Positions 1-64,000 of a DNA stretch of 64,000 nucleotides are shown here, piece by piece. Below the pieces are notes generated by a model. The model was given only the letters and a program-made list of their open reading frames with translations, was not told the origin of the DNA and did no database searches. The stretch comes from Neoarius graeffei (taxonomy: Eukaryota; Chordata; Actinopteri; Siluriformes; Ariidae), in the NCBI RefSeq assembly GCF_027579695.1, contig NC_083579.1, forward strand, positions 74,493,498 through 74,557,497, read 5' to 3'. Made by a program: the position numbers and the translations under genes. Within the stretch, counting starts at the first letter, position 1. The number at the start of each line of letters is the position of its first letter.

Positions 1-430
1 TGCATTTGGTAATAAAGCTATAGAGTAATTAATCAGTCCCTAACGAGCAGTTTCCACACAAATCGCTTCTTCTCCCTCAATTCTTCACTGATTTTTTTTT
101 TTTTATTATTATTATTCTTTCTGGCATGAAGGTAGGGGTACCTAGGGTGCATTATAATAACTTCTACCCAGATTTGCTCAATTACAATTATTAATAAAGT
201 TATGGACTAATTAAGCCTTAATGCCTGAAGTAGTTCAACAAAAATCGCTTCTTTTCGGTCAGTTCCTCGCAGTTTTGGATTCTTTCTGGCAAATAGGTTG
301 GGATTCCGAGAGTCTATACAGCATCTATATATAACTTGCAACATTTATTGTGCAAGTTGGCCCGCTTTAGATCGTTCCTTCTGGACTAGACGGGGCCAGA
401 GCGAGCTACGCCGTCACGGACGGTCTCGTT
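1..430. repeat. Dispersed repeat family A, copy 1
   Basis: This stretch is closely similar to 51111-51465, sharing the segments around 'cagatttgctcaattacaat', 'gttatggactaattaagcc' and 'ttagatcgttccttctgg'. It also holds an imperfect internal tandem (period about 185 bp). Shorter relatives occur at 11140-11240, 19790-19979 and 21760-21923. No coding capacity or terminal repeats are visible; the class is unknown to me. Confidence 0.6.
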
Positions 431-1211
431 GCTGCTGTTAATAAAATGACACGTGCTCGGGCGTGGTATCCCAGGATCTGTAATCATAAGAAAAATAAAT
501 GATGTGGACCATTAACATCCAAACAGACAGAGCCAGCATCCTCCACTTCGCTGTCACAGGTTTAACAGCTTTGGTTAGTAATATTAGGCTTGATTTCGTG
601 AATGTGCCCATGACATTGTAATTGAGGAGGTTCAAAGCAATCTCCGATGATTGCGGGTGCTGTTTTTGTCGTTTTATTCTCCCTTACCTTTTGAGCTACA
701 TCACTGCAGTAATAGTCCATAAGCTCAGTATTTCCTAAAGGTTAATTTTCTGCTGTCCAGCCCATCTGCCGAGTTGGTCGTGAGTGATGTTTTGGCAAAG
801 CCTGAAAGTGAGTAGGAGTAGTCTTCTGACCTTGTGCCAAACCCAAATCCCATCAGCCACAGCCATGGAAGCAGTGAGCCTTATTTGGACGCCCGTTCAG
901 CGGTTGTTGAATCACTCTTGTACTTGCGTACAGAGCAGAGGAAAAGCTTTCACCCATAAATAGCTCACTGTACTTTTAAACATCCTCACCTCAGCAGCCT
1001 GTGTCACACGGTCCTCACTTAACCGTCTGCTCTGAATCCTGGAGCTGTTTCCGGTCCAGCTAGTGTTTTATGGAAAGTTATGGATTTAATGTCCGATTTG
1101 TGGCTGACTACGTTTTGTCACAGCTTCCTCTGTTTATCTAATTCAGCACCAGTATTTTGTCGTTCAGTGGAATGATTGTTAAATATGGCTTCAGAGTCCC
1201 TGCCATGGTGG
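431..1211. other. Intron sequence without recognised features
   Basis: This is upstream intron DNA of daam2. I see no exon-like frame with splice sites, no terminal inverted repeats and no match to other repeats of the window. Confidence 0.5.
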
Positions 1212-1213
1212 TA

Positions 1214-2820
1214 CAGTGGTGCTTGAAAGTTTGTGAACCCTTTAGAATTTTCTATATTTCTGCATAAATATGACCTAAAACATCATCAGATTTTCACACA
1301 AGTCCTAAAAGTAGATAAAGAGAACCCAGTTAAACAAATGAGACAAAAATATTATACTTGGCCATTTATTTATTGAGGAAAATGATCCAATATTACATAT
1401 CTGTGAGTGGCAAGAGTATGTGAACCTTTGCTTTCAGTATCTGGTGTGACTCCCTTGTGCAGCAGTAACTGCAACTAAACGTTTGCGGTAACTGTTGATC
1501 AGTCCTGCACACCGGCTTGGAGGAATTTTAGCCCGTTCCTCCGTACAGAACAGCTTCAACTCTGGGATGTTGGTGGGTTTCCTCACATGAACTGCTCGCT
1601 TCAGGTCCTTCCACAACATTTCAGTTGGATTAAGGTCAGGACTTTGACTTGGCCATTCCAAAACATTAACTTTATTCTTCTTTAACCATTCTTTGGTAGA
1701 ACGACTTGTGTGCTTAGGGTCGTTGTCTTGCTGCATGACCCACCTTCTCTTGAGATTCAGTTCATGGACAGATGTCCTGACATTTTCCTTTAGAATTCGC
1801 TGGTATAATTCAGAATTCATTGTTCCATCAATGATGGCAAGCCGTCCTGGCCCAGATGCAGCAAAACAGGCCCAAACCATGATACTACCACCACCATGTT
1901 TCACAGATGGGATAAGGTTCTTATGCTGGAATGCAGTGTTTTCCTTTCTCCAAACATAACACTTCTCATTTAAACCAAAAAGTTCTATTTTGGTCTCATC
2001 CATCCACAAAACATTTTTCCAATAGCCTTCTGGCTTGTCCACGTGATCTTTAGCAAAGTGCAGATGAGCAGCAATGTTCTTTTTGGAGAGCAGTGGCTTT
2101 CTCCTTGCAACCCTGCCATGCACACCATTGTTGTTCAGTGTTCTCCTGATGGTGGACTCATGAACAGTAACATTAGCCAATGTGAGAGAGGCCTTCAGTT
2201 GCTTAGAAGTTACCCTGGGGTCCTTTGTGACCTCGCCGACTATTACACGCCTTGCTCTTGGAGTGATCTTTATTGGTTGACCACTCCTGGGGAGGGTAAC
2301 AATGGTCTTGAATTTCCTCCATTTGTACACAATCTGTCTGACTGTGGATTGGTGGAGTCCAAACTCTTTAGAGATTGTTTTGTAACCTTTTCCAGCCTGA
2401 TGAGCATCAACAACGCTTTTTCTGAGGTCCTCAGAAATCTCCTTTGTTCGTGCCATGATGCACTTCCACAAACATGTGTTGTGAAGATCAGACTTTGATA
2501 GATCCCTGTTCTTTAAATAAAACAGGGTGCCCACTCACACCTGATTGTCATCCCATTGATTGAAAACACCTGACTCTAATTTCACCTTCAAATTAACTGC
2601 TAATCCTAGTGGTTCACATACTTTTTCCACTCACAGATATGTAATATTGGATCATTTTCCTCAATACATAAATGACAAAGTATAATATTTTTGTCTCATT
2701 TGTTTAACTGGGTTCTCTTTATCTACTTTTAGGACTTGTGTGAAAATCTGATGTTTTAGGTCATATTTATGCAGAAATATAGAAAATTCTAAAGGGTTCA
2801 CAAACTTTCAAGCACCACTG
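1214..2820 (-). mobile_element. Tc1-like DNA transposon, copy 1, apparently complete
   Basis: The element starts CAGTGGTGCTTGAAAG and ends with its reverse complement. It is flanked by TA on both sides (1212-1213 and 2821-2822), the Tc1/mariner target duplication. The terminal inverted repeats run about 210 bp each (1214-1426 and about 2611-2820). Inside is one uninterrupted minus-strand transposase frame. Copies of the same family lie at 12525-14516 and about 36672-38263. It sits in a daam2 intron, antisense to the gene. Confidence 0.93.
1434..2456 (-). CDS. Tc1-like transposase, intact 340-aa frame
   Basis: This is a cut-and-paste DNA transposase of the Tc1/mariner superfamily. The frame is open further upstream (to 2534), but I choose the internal Met of MARTKEISEDL at 2456 because it gives exactly 340 residues, the usual Tc1 length, and a matching Met opens the other two copies. 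Residues 1-110 form the paired-like double helix-turn-helix that binds the terminal repeats, with a GRPR-like link near residue 59 (SGQP). The catalytic triad is complete: D153 in WMDETK, D244 in QQDNDPKH and E279 in NPTEMLW, a DD34E spacing. A glycine-rich stretch (HGGGSIMVWACF) is present. No stop or frameshift interrupts it. WMDETK carries Met where many relatives have Ser or Thr. Whether it is expressed or active cannot be told from sequence. Confidence 0.9.
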   Translation of the reverse strand: MARTKEISEDLRKSVVDAHQAGKGYKTISKEFGLHQSTVRQIVYKWRKFKTIVTLPRSGQPIKITPRARRVIVGEVTKDPRVTSKQLKASLTLANVTVHESTIRRTLNNNGVHGRVARRKPLLSKKNIAAHLHFAKDHVDKPEGYWKNVLWMDETKIELFGLNEKCYVWRKENTAFQHKNLIPSVKHGGGSIMVWACFAASGPGRLAIIDGTMNSELYQRILKENVRTSVHELNLKRRWVMQQDNDPKHTSRSTKEWLKKNKVNVLEWPSQSPDLNPTEMLWKDLKRAVHVRKPTNIPELKLFCTEERAKIPPSRCAGLINSYRKRLVAVTAAQGSHTRY

Positions 2821-3057
2821 TACATGGTGGATGCAGCTGGGTATGAGATTCAGAAAAGGGAAGCCGTGCGTCACAGATATTATCTGTATAGGTTTTTTTC
2901 TTTTTCCTTAGACATTTTGCCATGAAAATGTTTGTCTGGTTTATTCCAAAGTTTGCTTAACCAAAGATCATAAATTTTAATGCAAGATGTCAGCCTGTGA
3001 ATAAAACACACTGTATTCTGATGAATGATTTTTCTTCCACTTTTGTGCTCTCTGCAG

Positions 3058-57121
<54,064 letters not shown>

Positions 57122-57123
<2 letters not shown>

Positions 57124-57127
57124 TAAA
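57122..57127 (+). terminator. AATAAA overlapping the daam2 stop codon
   Basis: The stop TAA and the next bases form taataaag, so a canonical poly(A) hexamer overlaps the stop by two bases. Use here would leave almost no 3' UTR. Sites further downstream look more usual. Confidence 0.3.
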
Positions 57128-57782
57128 GACTTCTGGAACACTAATTCACTGACTTGCATACTGTACGTGAAGGGGAAAAAAAAGAAAAAAAAAAGTCTTA
57201 ACTGCCATCTGCCTACTTATTCATCCAAACATCCTAACTCGTGATGGCTTGCATCTTAAAGGCAGACAGATTCATAGACCATGGTGGACAGTTCTCGGGG
57301 CGTTGGAAATTCTTACAGCACTGTGCTTTCTCTAACCTTGTTCTTATCCCATATCCTACATGGTCTTCCTCTTCCCATAGTCGATGGTCGAGTTCTCCAA
57401 GCCAACTCAAAGTGTAACCTCAAACTGCCAAGCACCATGGGATTTCCCATGTCCCTGAGGCCACAAGGGTGGGTCCAGTTATTCATATTCTCAATACAGA
57501 GAAGATCAAGATGGCAGGTCAGGACCTCATCTAGATCTGTTCTGGGGAAAATTTGGCCAGAGTATCGGAGCATTCATGCAACCACTTGTTGAAAGACACT
57601 GCCATCTGCATTAGGTGCTGATACCCCATGTGCCTCTCTCTCCACCTACTATATTTCTATGGTGCTTTTACTAATCGGGCCATTGGTGTATATGGGAACT
57701 AAAAAAGAGAGAGAGAGAGAAACCCATATCTGCAGCTCTTAACAAGCTAAGTGATGTGTCCAACTAATTTTTTTCCCAAAAG

Positions 57783-58046
57783 TTAGACAACTTCAAACAC
57801 GGAGACAAGTGGAAGAAAATGAAGGAGGCGAACCCTTTTTACTTTTGGGATGGCCAGCTAGGAAAACAGGATCGCACGGTCTCGGTTGTGTTGGCTGTGA
57901 TGCCCTTTACCCAAGTGCCTCCCAATACCAACGGCATTCCCAAGGACGACACGGGAGACGAGTCGGAAATGCCGAGAAAGCACAGCACTTCTAGGAAAAG
58001 ATACCACGAGAACCGAAATGCTCTGAGAATAAGGACGATGCTGTAA
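57783..58046 (+). other. Unexplained open frame after a good splice-acceptor sequence
   Basis: 'aatttttttcccaaaag' precedes TTAGACAAC. The frame then runs 87 codons: LDNFKHGDKWKKMKEANPFY, LGKQDRTVSVVLAVMPF, MPRKHSTSRKRYHENRNALR, stop. Reading phase 0 would be compatible with splicing from the exon ending at 51711. I recognise no family. It could be chance within a 3' UTR or an alternative last exon. Confidence 0.2.
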
Positions 58047-59241
58047 GCACGCCTCGTTGGCAAGTAAAAAGATTTTCCAAGGATTGTGGTGGCATTACCT
58101 GGTGCCAAAGCAAAAATCAGGAACGTAAATACGTAGTAGACAATAATAAATGCAAGTAGAACGGCATTTATATATTTATTTATATGAAAAGAGCAAACGT
58201 GCTAATTTCAAAACCTTTTTTAATTATTCATAATTTTCTAGTTTGTACTTCTAATACTTTAATTCGATAGGTATTTCTTTCATGTATTTAAAAAAAAAAA
58301 AAAAATCCAAATCTGTGATGCGCCATCACTAGTGAAGCTTGTTAACCTAACTCACCAAAGTAGTGCACTTCTTCTTCTCACATTGTGACGACAATTCAAA
58401 AGCTAAAGATGGTTGGTTTGGTTAAAATGGTTTGCATCGCCACTGCAGATACTTCTTGGAAACCGGTCAAGTCTTACTTTAACAAGCTCAAGATCTACGT
58501 GCAGCCCACTCGTTTCTTGTTTTCATCTAATTTTTGCTTATATTGTTTTTCATGTTATGTATATTAAGTGTTGTGGTTGTAAAGGTTGTGGAGGCAGGGT
58601 TGCATTTTGGATGAACATGGCTCCCAAGAATAAGAGGAACGGAGGAGAGGACTGGGAGGTCTAAAAGAAGATTTAAAAAAAAAATACTGATTAAGGTTAC
58701 GGGAAAGTCCTTGATGACCAAAGTAAGACTGAAGTGTGAAAATCAGGACAATATTCTGTATAAAGTGTTTTTTGTTTTTTTTTTAATCCTTTGTGGTACT
58801 TGAGCTAGTGGATTGGAGTATGAAGAAATTTGATTAAGTGGTGTGTAGCTGGTTGAACGAAGCCCAAATTGAGAAGTTTAGCTTTATCCTAAAGTAGTTT
58901 GTGTTTGGACCTTTTTTTTGGGGGGGGGGGGTGCATGTCTTTTCTCCAGTCCACCACATCCCATACGGAAGAACCAGAGTAAGAAGGTCAGAAGTTCGTT
59001 AGCGTCTTCTGAGAGATTTGCTGCTTTCTTTGTCTGGTTCAGGCCTCTGTGCTACTTGGATACTCTCATTCATTATTCTTTCCAGAAGGACAGGTTTCCT
59101 CCTTAAACCGAATGCTAAGCGTACGCTAAGAGTACAAACGGTCCAGTCTAACTGATCTGAGCTAATCGACACTGCCTTATTTAATATGTTTGCTTATTAG
59201 ATCGCTTTAAGGGCTGGAGCATATCCCATTCTTGATTTGCC

Positions 59242-59247
59242 AATAAA
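59242..59247 (+). terminator. Candidate poly(A) signal AATAAA
   Basis: 'gccaataaagcttgggttca' is followed by GT-rich 'tgtggtgtaatgtattcc', a classic arrangement. Confidence 0.4.
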
Positions 59248-60564
59248 GCTTGGGTTCATGTGGTGTAATGTATTCCAGTAATTCAGTTAACGAACCTGAA
59301 GCTTTTTGGTTTTCCTTCAACTTGACGGTGAGAGGACAGGTCACCTTTAAAACAGCACGATAAAAACACACTTTGGAATGGCTCTCGATTTGGAAACGTG
59401 TATTTAAAAAGGGGGGGACCTCACGTCAATGAAGGCGATGGACATTGTGCCAACTGAGAAGAGATGTTTATCCGTCAAGAATAGAAAAAGCTTTGGTCCA
59501 ACACCATGTAGGTATTCAAAACCATCAGTATTATTATTGTTATTTTAGTTTTGTATGTATATTTGGTCATTGAGTGGCTGAACACAACGGAAAGAATAAT
59601 AAATGTAGCTTGTTGCTTGATGCACTTTTTTGAAAAACGTCCTTTTGCTACCCTACCCCCTTGATATTTACACACATTTAGCTCACTATGTTAAAAATAA
59701 AATAAAAAAGCAAGAAACATTGCAGCTTGAAGGACAAAAAGAAGAGTAAAATTGGGTTGTGTACATTTGTTTTATACATAATGAAATTTGTCCCTTCTTA
59801 TCGATTATTATAATAATAATAATAATATAAGGCTGGGTCCTACATTTGAGTGGAGCTCTCTACTGAGGCGAACTGATTTGACCCCTGATTTGAGCCTCCT
59901 TAAAAATGCACTCTCACGCTGGTATCAGTTCTAAGGTGACAAATTGATGGGCGATGTAGTTCTTTAAGTTAAACTTTTAACGCCAACAACGAGCATCGAT
60001 TTCCACTGCCTCAGCGTTCATCGCTCCGTTTCCTATCCGTTTGTATTGTTGCGTTTCACCTTTATGCACTTGTTTAGGTCCAAAGTGGTGCACAAGTATG
60101 ATCCTTTTTTGCTATAGATGTATATTATGGGTAATTAATTATTACCCCCAGGTAAGAATATCCAGCTTTACACATCCTTTGTATCATCCAGCTGCAGGTT
60201 GTATATTGTGCAGAGCAAGTATTTTAAAAGGATGACTTCACCTGAAAGATGTATAGTTCTAAAATGTTTGTACGCAGCTATAGTTGAAAAGGGAGGGGGG
60301 GAGCGAAAAAGGAAAAATATGTTGAGGAATGTTCTGTTTTTTTTTTTTTGGTTCCTGTAAATTGAGTCTATTTATTTGCCTTATTTAGTTTGCTATATTT
60401 TGTATGTATACACTACATTACAGCAAAAAAAAAAAGTTACATGAGAAGTATAAATATGAGTAACTATACTGTGGTCTTTGTATGTCAGATTCTCGAGTAT
60501 AAATAGCTCAATTTTTTTTTGTTGTTTTTGCTCGCCATGCATCCTTTTGTAGGGTTAAAAAAAA

Positions 60565-60570
60565 AATAAA
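60565..60570 (+). terminator. Candidate distal poly(A) signal AATAAA
   Basis: 'aaaaaaataaacctgtttcc' is followed by 'tgagtctcgtttgttttctc', a T/GT-rich downstream element. It is the last good plus-strand signal before minus-strand features begin. Confidence 0.45.
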
Positions 60571-60590
60571 CCTGTTTCCATTGAGTCTCG

Positions 60591-61560
60591 TTTGTTTTCT
60601 CGGACAGCATTTGAACCGAGCTCGACACTGCCCTCTGATGTGAATGCATACGCCATGATCTTCAAAAGTAAATAACGAGAAACAGCCCATGGAACTGATG
60701 TTTTATTATCCTTGTCATGTTGACTGAAGAAAAAAAAAAATCCAGTAGCAGCATCTTTTAAGATTATTTAAAGACGTGATTCTGCTGGACAAACAAAATT
60801 GAAAATCATATGAATGAATGACGATCCATTTACAAATCATACACTTGAGTATCGATACAAGACTATAAAACGTAAAGCAATGTTTTGGCACTTAAATATG
60901 TTGATCTGGGGAAAATCCTGTCAAATGGCTGGTTGGTTCACGGTTATTTAGCACAAGCTCCAAGAACACTTGATCTTTATTATGAACACTTAATTTTTTT
61001 TTTTTTAGCAGTTGATGGCATTGAACAAAAAAAGAAATCAAATAAACATGATGCAACAAAGTGAATTTCCCTGTTTTCAAGACTTGTCTTGATCAAACGA
61101 CCCTTACGTCTCAGCGTAACCTCTTCATCTTCTTGCTTCACGATTGCCGTATTATAAGCAGTTGATATGCTGGTTGTTTTGCCATTCGTTCTAGGATACT
61201 TTAGTGGAAGCTTCTTTGAAATTAGTCTTTTTTTTTTTTCCTCAGTTAAAGACTTTGTAGTGTTATTGGTTAAATACGTATGAAAAAAGTCCATTTGATA
61301 TTATCATAACTAAGCTTTATGCTAAACACATAATCGTCAAGCAGGGCAAGAGCCACGACTCAAGTTATCTATGAAGGTGCCCACCATTCAAGGTTTGTTA
61401 TGGCTTCGCTACAAATATCCAAAGACACGGATTTTCAGTCCACGTTTCAGGGATCAACAGCTGACCCTGAACATGCACGGCAGCAGAAATTCCGGCTTCC
61501 AGGCGCTAAGCAATCATAATAAACCCCTTCTTATATCAAGATGAGGGGTTTTGTTTTTTG
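60591..61560. other. Intergenic or convergent 3' UTR, no gene recognised
   Basis: On the minus strand tttatt at 60702-60707 is an AATAAA signal. A minus-strand frame at 60980-61294 (containing PLKYPRTNGKTTSISTAYNT and KQEDEEVTLRRKGRLIKTS) is open but unrecognised. In mammals MOCS1 lies tail to tail after DAAM2, so this could be the end of a convergent neighbour. No MOCS1 coding sequence is visible. Confidence 0.3.
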
Positions 61561-61564
61561 GATT

Positions 61565-62490
61565 TGAGATGCTGACCTCTTCTGCTCCTCGGACCTGCCT
61601 GATCCATCCTGATGCCCTATGTCTGGCTGGAATCTCATCACATTGCTCCTGTGGACGATGGCCCTATACGGACAGTTGAAAGTCACGCTTGGAAGACGCT
61701 CTGGACCCTTACAGTAATGCTTTTATGGCTGAGGACTACAGTTGACTTGCTAACTTTAGGCCACACCAATTTAATTAGTTGGTTCTTGGATTTTTTCAGG
61801 TAAAATTAGTGGTGGAAATAGAGCGCTTTCATAATAGAGAAACAAAAAGACAATAGATTATTGTTACACATTTCATATGGCTCTTTTAATAGCTTATCTT
61901 ATTTCCACCCATATGCATTAGCTCTGGCTGCACGTCTTTTATCAGGCAAACCAGTAAACGATTGAATTACAGTCAATTGAACATCTACAGTGCACAGAAA
62001 AAAAAAAAGATTTGACCAGGAGTAGGCTACTTCTGATGGCTAAATACTTCGAATGATTTTTTATTGGCACATCGCAGGGTAACAAGCTCACGGCATCTTG
62101 AGTACAACCGTGCAAAGATTTTACGCTTCTGTTCGCTGAATATCCTAACAATCACAAACACAGGCTTTGCAGGATTCCCCTCCACAGCCATGTTTCTTCC
62201 ACGAGTCTTTAAAGTGAAAGGGACGATTTGATTGGTTTTTGACATCACGTGACCTCAACCTGCAGTCGATTCCGATTTTTTTTTTTTTTTGCATTTTCTT
62301 CAAGCGGCGATTCCGAGAACCAACTAATCGAATTGGTGTGGCTTTAGGACTGCAGTTGTCATGAACAGTCTTGCACTCAAGTTTCCATCAATAAAGAGTT
62401 TATAACATCAACGAAACTGACTTTATGTTAAAGCTGTTAGTCATGTTGTTGCCCAAATGAGGATGGGTTCCCTTTTGAGATCATGGTTGA
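61565..62490 (+). mobile_element. L2/Rex-type LINE 3' tail, split by a MITE
   Basis: 61565-61754 ('ctgcctgatccatcctgatg', 'cccttacagtaatgctttta', 'ggctgaggactacagttg') continues at 62348-62490 ('gcagttgtcatgaacagtct', 'gatgggttcccttttgagat'). Both parts match 48546-48920 and 49205-49800. The interruption is 61760-62342. Confidence 0.75.
61760..62342. mobile_element. MITE with 'gccacaccaatt' ends
   Basis: GCCACACCAATTTAATTAGT and the complement of GCCACACCAATTCGATTAGT form ends of about 33 bp. tttag is duplicated outside (61755-61759, 62343-62347). A minus-strand frame MAVEGNPAKPVFVIVRIFSE begins at 62191 and may be another gene start. It is unidentified. Confidence 0.75.
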
Positions 62491-62745
62491 CTCGATTATT
62501 GTGACCATGAGCCAGAGCTGTGCTAAGAGACTTTGGATTTGTGCTAAATAACCGGATACCAGCATGGCATGCCAGGGCTGACGTCTCCTGTAATATCCAG
62601 TAATCGGCTTCAGGACAGCTGAAGTTTGTCTCCGTTGCAAACAGTCACTGCAGAACAAGCACTGGGCAGTTTTTCAGTAACAATTACATTCACAGCAAAA
62701 TGTGGTAACCAAGTCAAAGTACTGGTATTAAATATTTCACTGTAT

Positions 62746-63210
62746 TGCCCCTTTTCCACCAAAGCAGTTCCAGGGCTGGTTCGGGGCCAGTGCTTAATTT
62801 GGAACCGGGTTTTCTGTTTCCACTGATAAAGAACTGGCTCTGGGGCCAGAAAAACCGGTTCCAGGCTAGCACCAACTCTCTGCTGGGCCAGAGGAAAGAA
62901 CCGCTTATGTCAGCGGGTGGGCGGAGTTGTTAAGACCAACAACAATAACAAGACCGCCATTTTTAAGCGACAAGAAGCAGCAGCTGTACAAACGAAGTCA
63001 TCCATTATTATTGTTGTCGCTGCTGCTTCTTCTGTGTTGTTTTTGCTTCTATATTCGCGCCAAGGTTTATGCAAACGTAGCGACATGGCTCCCCTTAGCA
63101 CCGCGAGCGATGGAAAAGCAAACTGGTTCTCAGCTGGCTTGCAAGTTGAACGAGTTGTGAACCAGCACCGGCCCCGAACCAGCCCTAGAACTGATTTGGT
63201 GGAAAAGGGG
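62746..63210. mobile_element. MITE with 'ccccttttccaccaaa' ends
   Basis: The first 45 bp ('ccccttttccaccaaagcag', 'gctggttcggggcc') are inverted at the right end ('ggccccgaaccagc', 'tttggtggaaaagggg'). The body includes 'agcagcagctgtacaaacg'. No transposase. Confidence 0.75.
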
Positions 63211-64000
63211 TATATGAGGTCGCGCTCAACCCTAAAACAGCATAGAAAAACTTATGTTTAACTCTGAACACAAAATCTGTAACAGAATGACCTCAGAAGA
63301 AACTGAACTTTCATTTCTTAAATTTCAAACCAAGGTTTCTCTGAAGCGACGGGGCTATAATTAGGGCGATGGTGACTTTTAAACATGGTTTTCATTACAT
63401 TTTGCCTTGGAGTCCATACTTGAGCAACATCACTAAGCTGACAAGTTTTAATAATTTCATAAATTTTGGCCTCGCTGCTGAAGAACTACCCAACTCCAGC
63501 AGAAACAAGAACCTCAAAAGTGGAAAGGAGGACAACGTGAAGCCTTCATGGTTGGTTTCAGCCCATATCTGTAGTGGTAATATAGGGTGGGGGGGAAAAA
63601 TAATAATAAACGGCACGGGCGCACACACATCAATACCTACTGAAGACTATCTGAATGGCACAGTGTACCAGAACTTTGGTGTCGCCCCGGTCAACATTAC
63701 AACACTTGGCAATCCCTGAATCTCCACCCTGATCATCAGCATCTTGATAAGACGAGGTGGAAAAAGTGCTGTTTACAGCAAGGTACAAGATTTCAATACA
63801 GAATAAAAACAACAAAGCCTGGTCTTGTCCAGCGACTTCACAAGCTGCTCTGCATTATTATGCGTGGACTCGAGCATCAAAACACATTCATAATGATAGA
63901 TGAGCAGAAAGCTCAGTGATCTAATCAGACAATCCAACACTGAATGCCCTTTCAAAAAAAAAAAGCAGCACTATCTCTGCGTGTTTCTGAAATATTCACA
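63211..64000. other. Window end, nothing recognised
   Basis: Open frames exist on both strands (for example plus 63369-63719, minus 63395-63628) but carry no family motif, signal or clear splice borders. No repeats shared with the window. Confidence 0.4.

Larger units (their letters stand above)
57124..60590 (+). other. Probable daam2 3' UTR
   Basis: After the stop, 3.4 kb contain no transposon or SINE that I can recognise, in sharp contrast to the introns. AT-rich tracts, poly-T runs and poly(A) signals at 59242 and 60565 fit a long vertebrate 3' UTR. An 87-codon open frame (57783-58046) lies inside. The true end needs transcript data. Confidence 0.55.

Noticed and set aside
1693..2498. Plus-strand open frames of 88 and 151 codons over the Tc1 element
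   Set aside because: They lie antisense to the transposase, recur wherever the element recurs (13004-13270, 13735-14190) and have no motif of their own.
63369..63719. 116-codon plus-strand frame near the window end
   Set aside because: No family motif, no acceptor or donor at sensible positions, and similar-length frames occur antisense. Kept as unassigned sequence.

Overview
This is a piece of a fish nuclear genome. It carries the 3' half of one protein-coding gene, daam2 (formin family), on the + strand, embedded in very repeat-rich intron DNA. The organism is a teleost: the exons are vertebrate DAAM2, and the repeats are fish types (Tc1 elements with roughly 210-bp terminal repeats, mermaid/DANA-like tRNA SINEs, L2/Rex-type LINE tails, PIF/Harbinger, hAT and TTAA-target MITEs). 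The SINE with a (GATGA)n tail and the second tRNA SINE at 36.2 kb remind me of catfish repeats, so an otophysan such as a catfish is my guess; this is inference only.

Layout. Ten daam2 coding exons lie at 3058-3164, 8922-9006, 9439-9545, 10075-10163, 28805-28973, 31854-31961, 35820-35880, 38982-39113, 51541-51711 and 56905-57123. All have GT/AG borders and joined phases, giving 415 codons plus stop: most of the FH2 actin-nucleating domain and the C-terminal DAD autoregulatory segment. The gene starts upstream of the window. From 57124 to about 60590 lies a repeat-poor stretch with several poly(A) signals, most likely the 3' UTR. From 60.6 kb to the end there are MITEs, a split L2 tail and no gene that I recognise.

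The introns are a nested stack of mobile elements, and insertion order can be read from target-site duplications. The main blocks are: an apparently intact Tc1 transposon (1.2-2.8 kb) with two decayed relatives (12.5 and 36.7 kb); a foldback element carrying a Harbinger MITE (3.7-5.4 kb); a dispersed repeat opened first by a composite element and then by a 3.7-kb minus-strand LINE (19.8-25.9 kb); two related elements at 26.4-28.5 and 32.4-33.7 kb, the first containing another transposon with two inward-facing first exons and a perfect 52-bp hairpin; a hAT element swollen by a roughly 34-copy minisatellite (33.8-35.6 kb); and a TTAA foldback hit by a SINE (52.3-53.4 kb).

The most interesting theme is that many of the non-autonomous elements are not empty. 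They keep the start codon and first exon of the gene of their parent transposon (MADF, Myb/SANT, BED finger, AYKSL-type and other basic N-termini), often with the splice donor still attached. Apart from daam2 and one Tc1 transposase, no open frame here looks like a functional gene.
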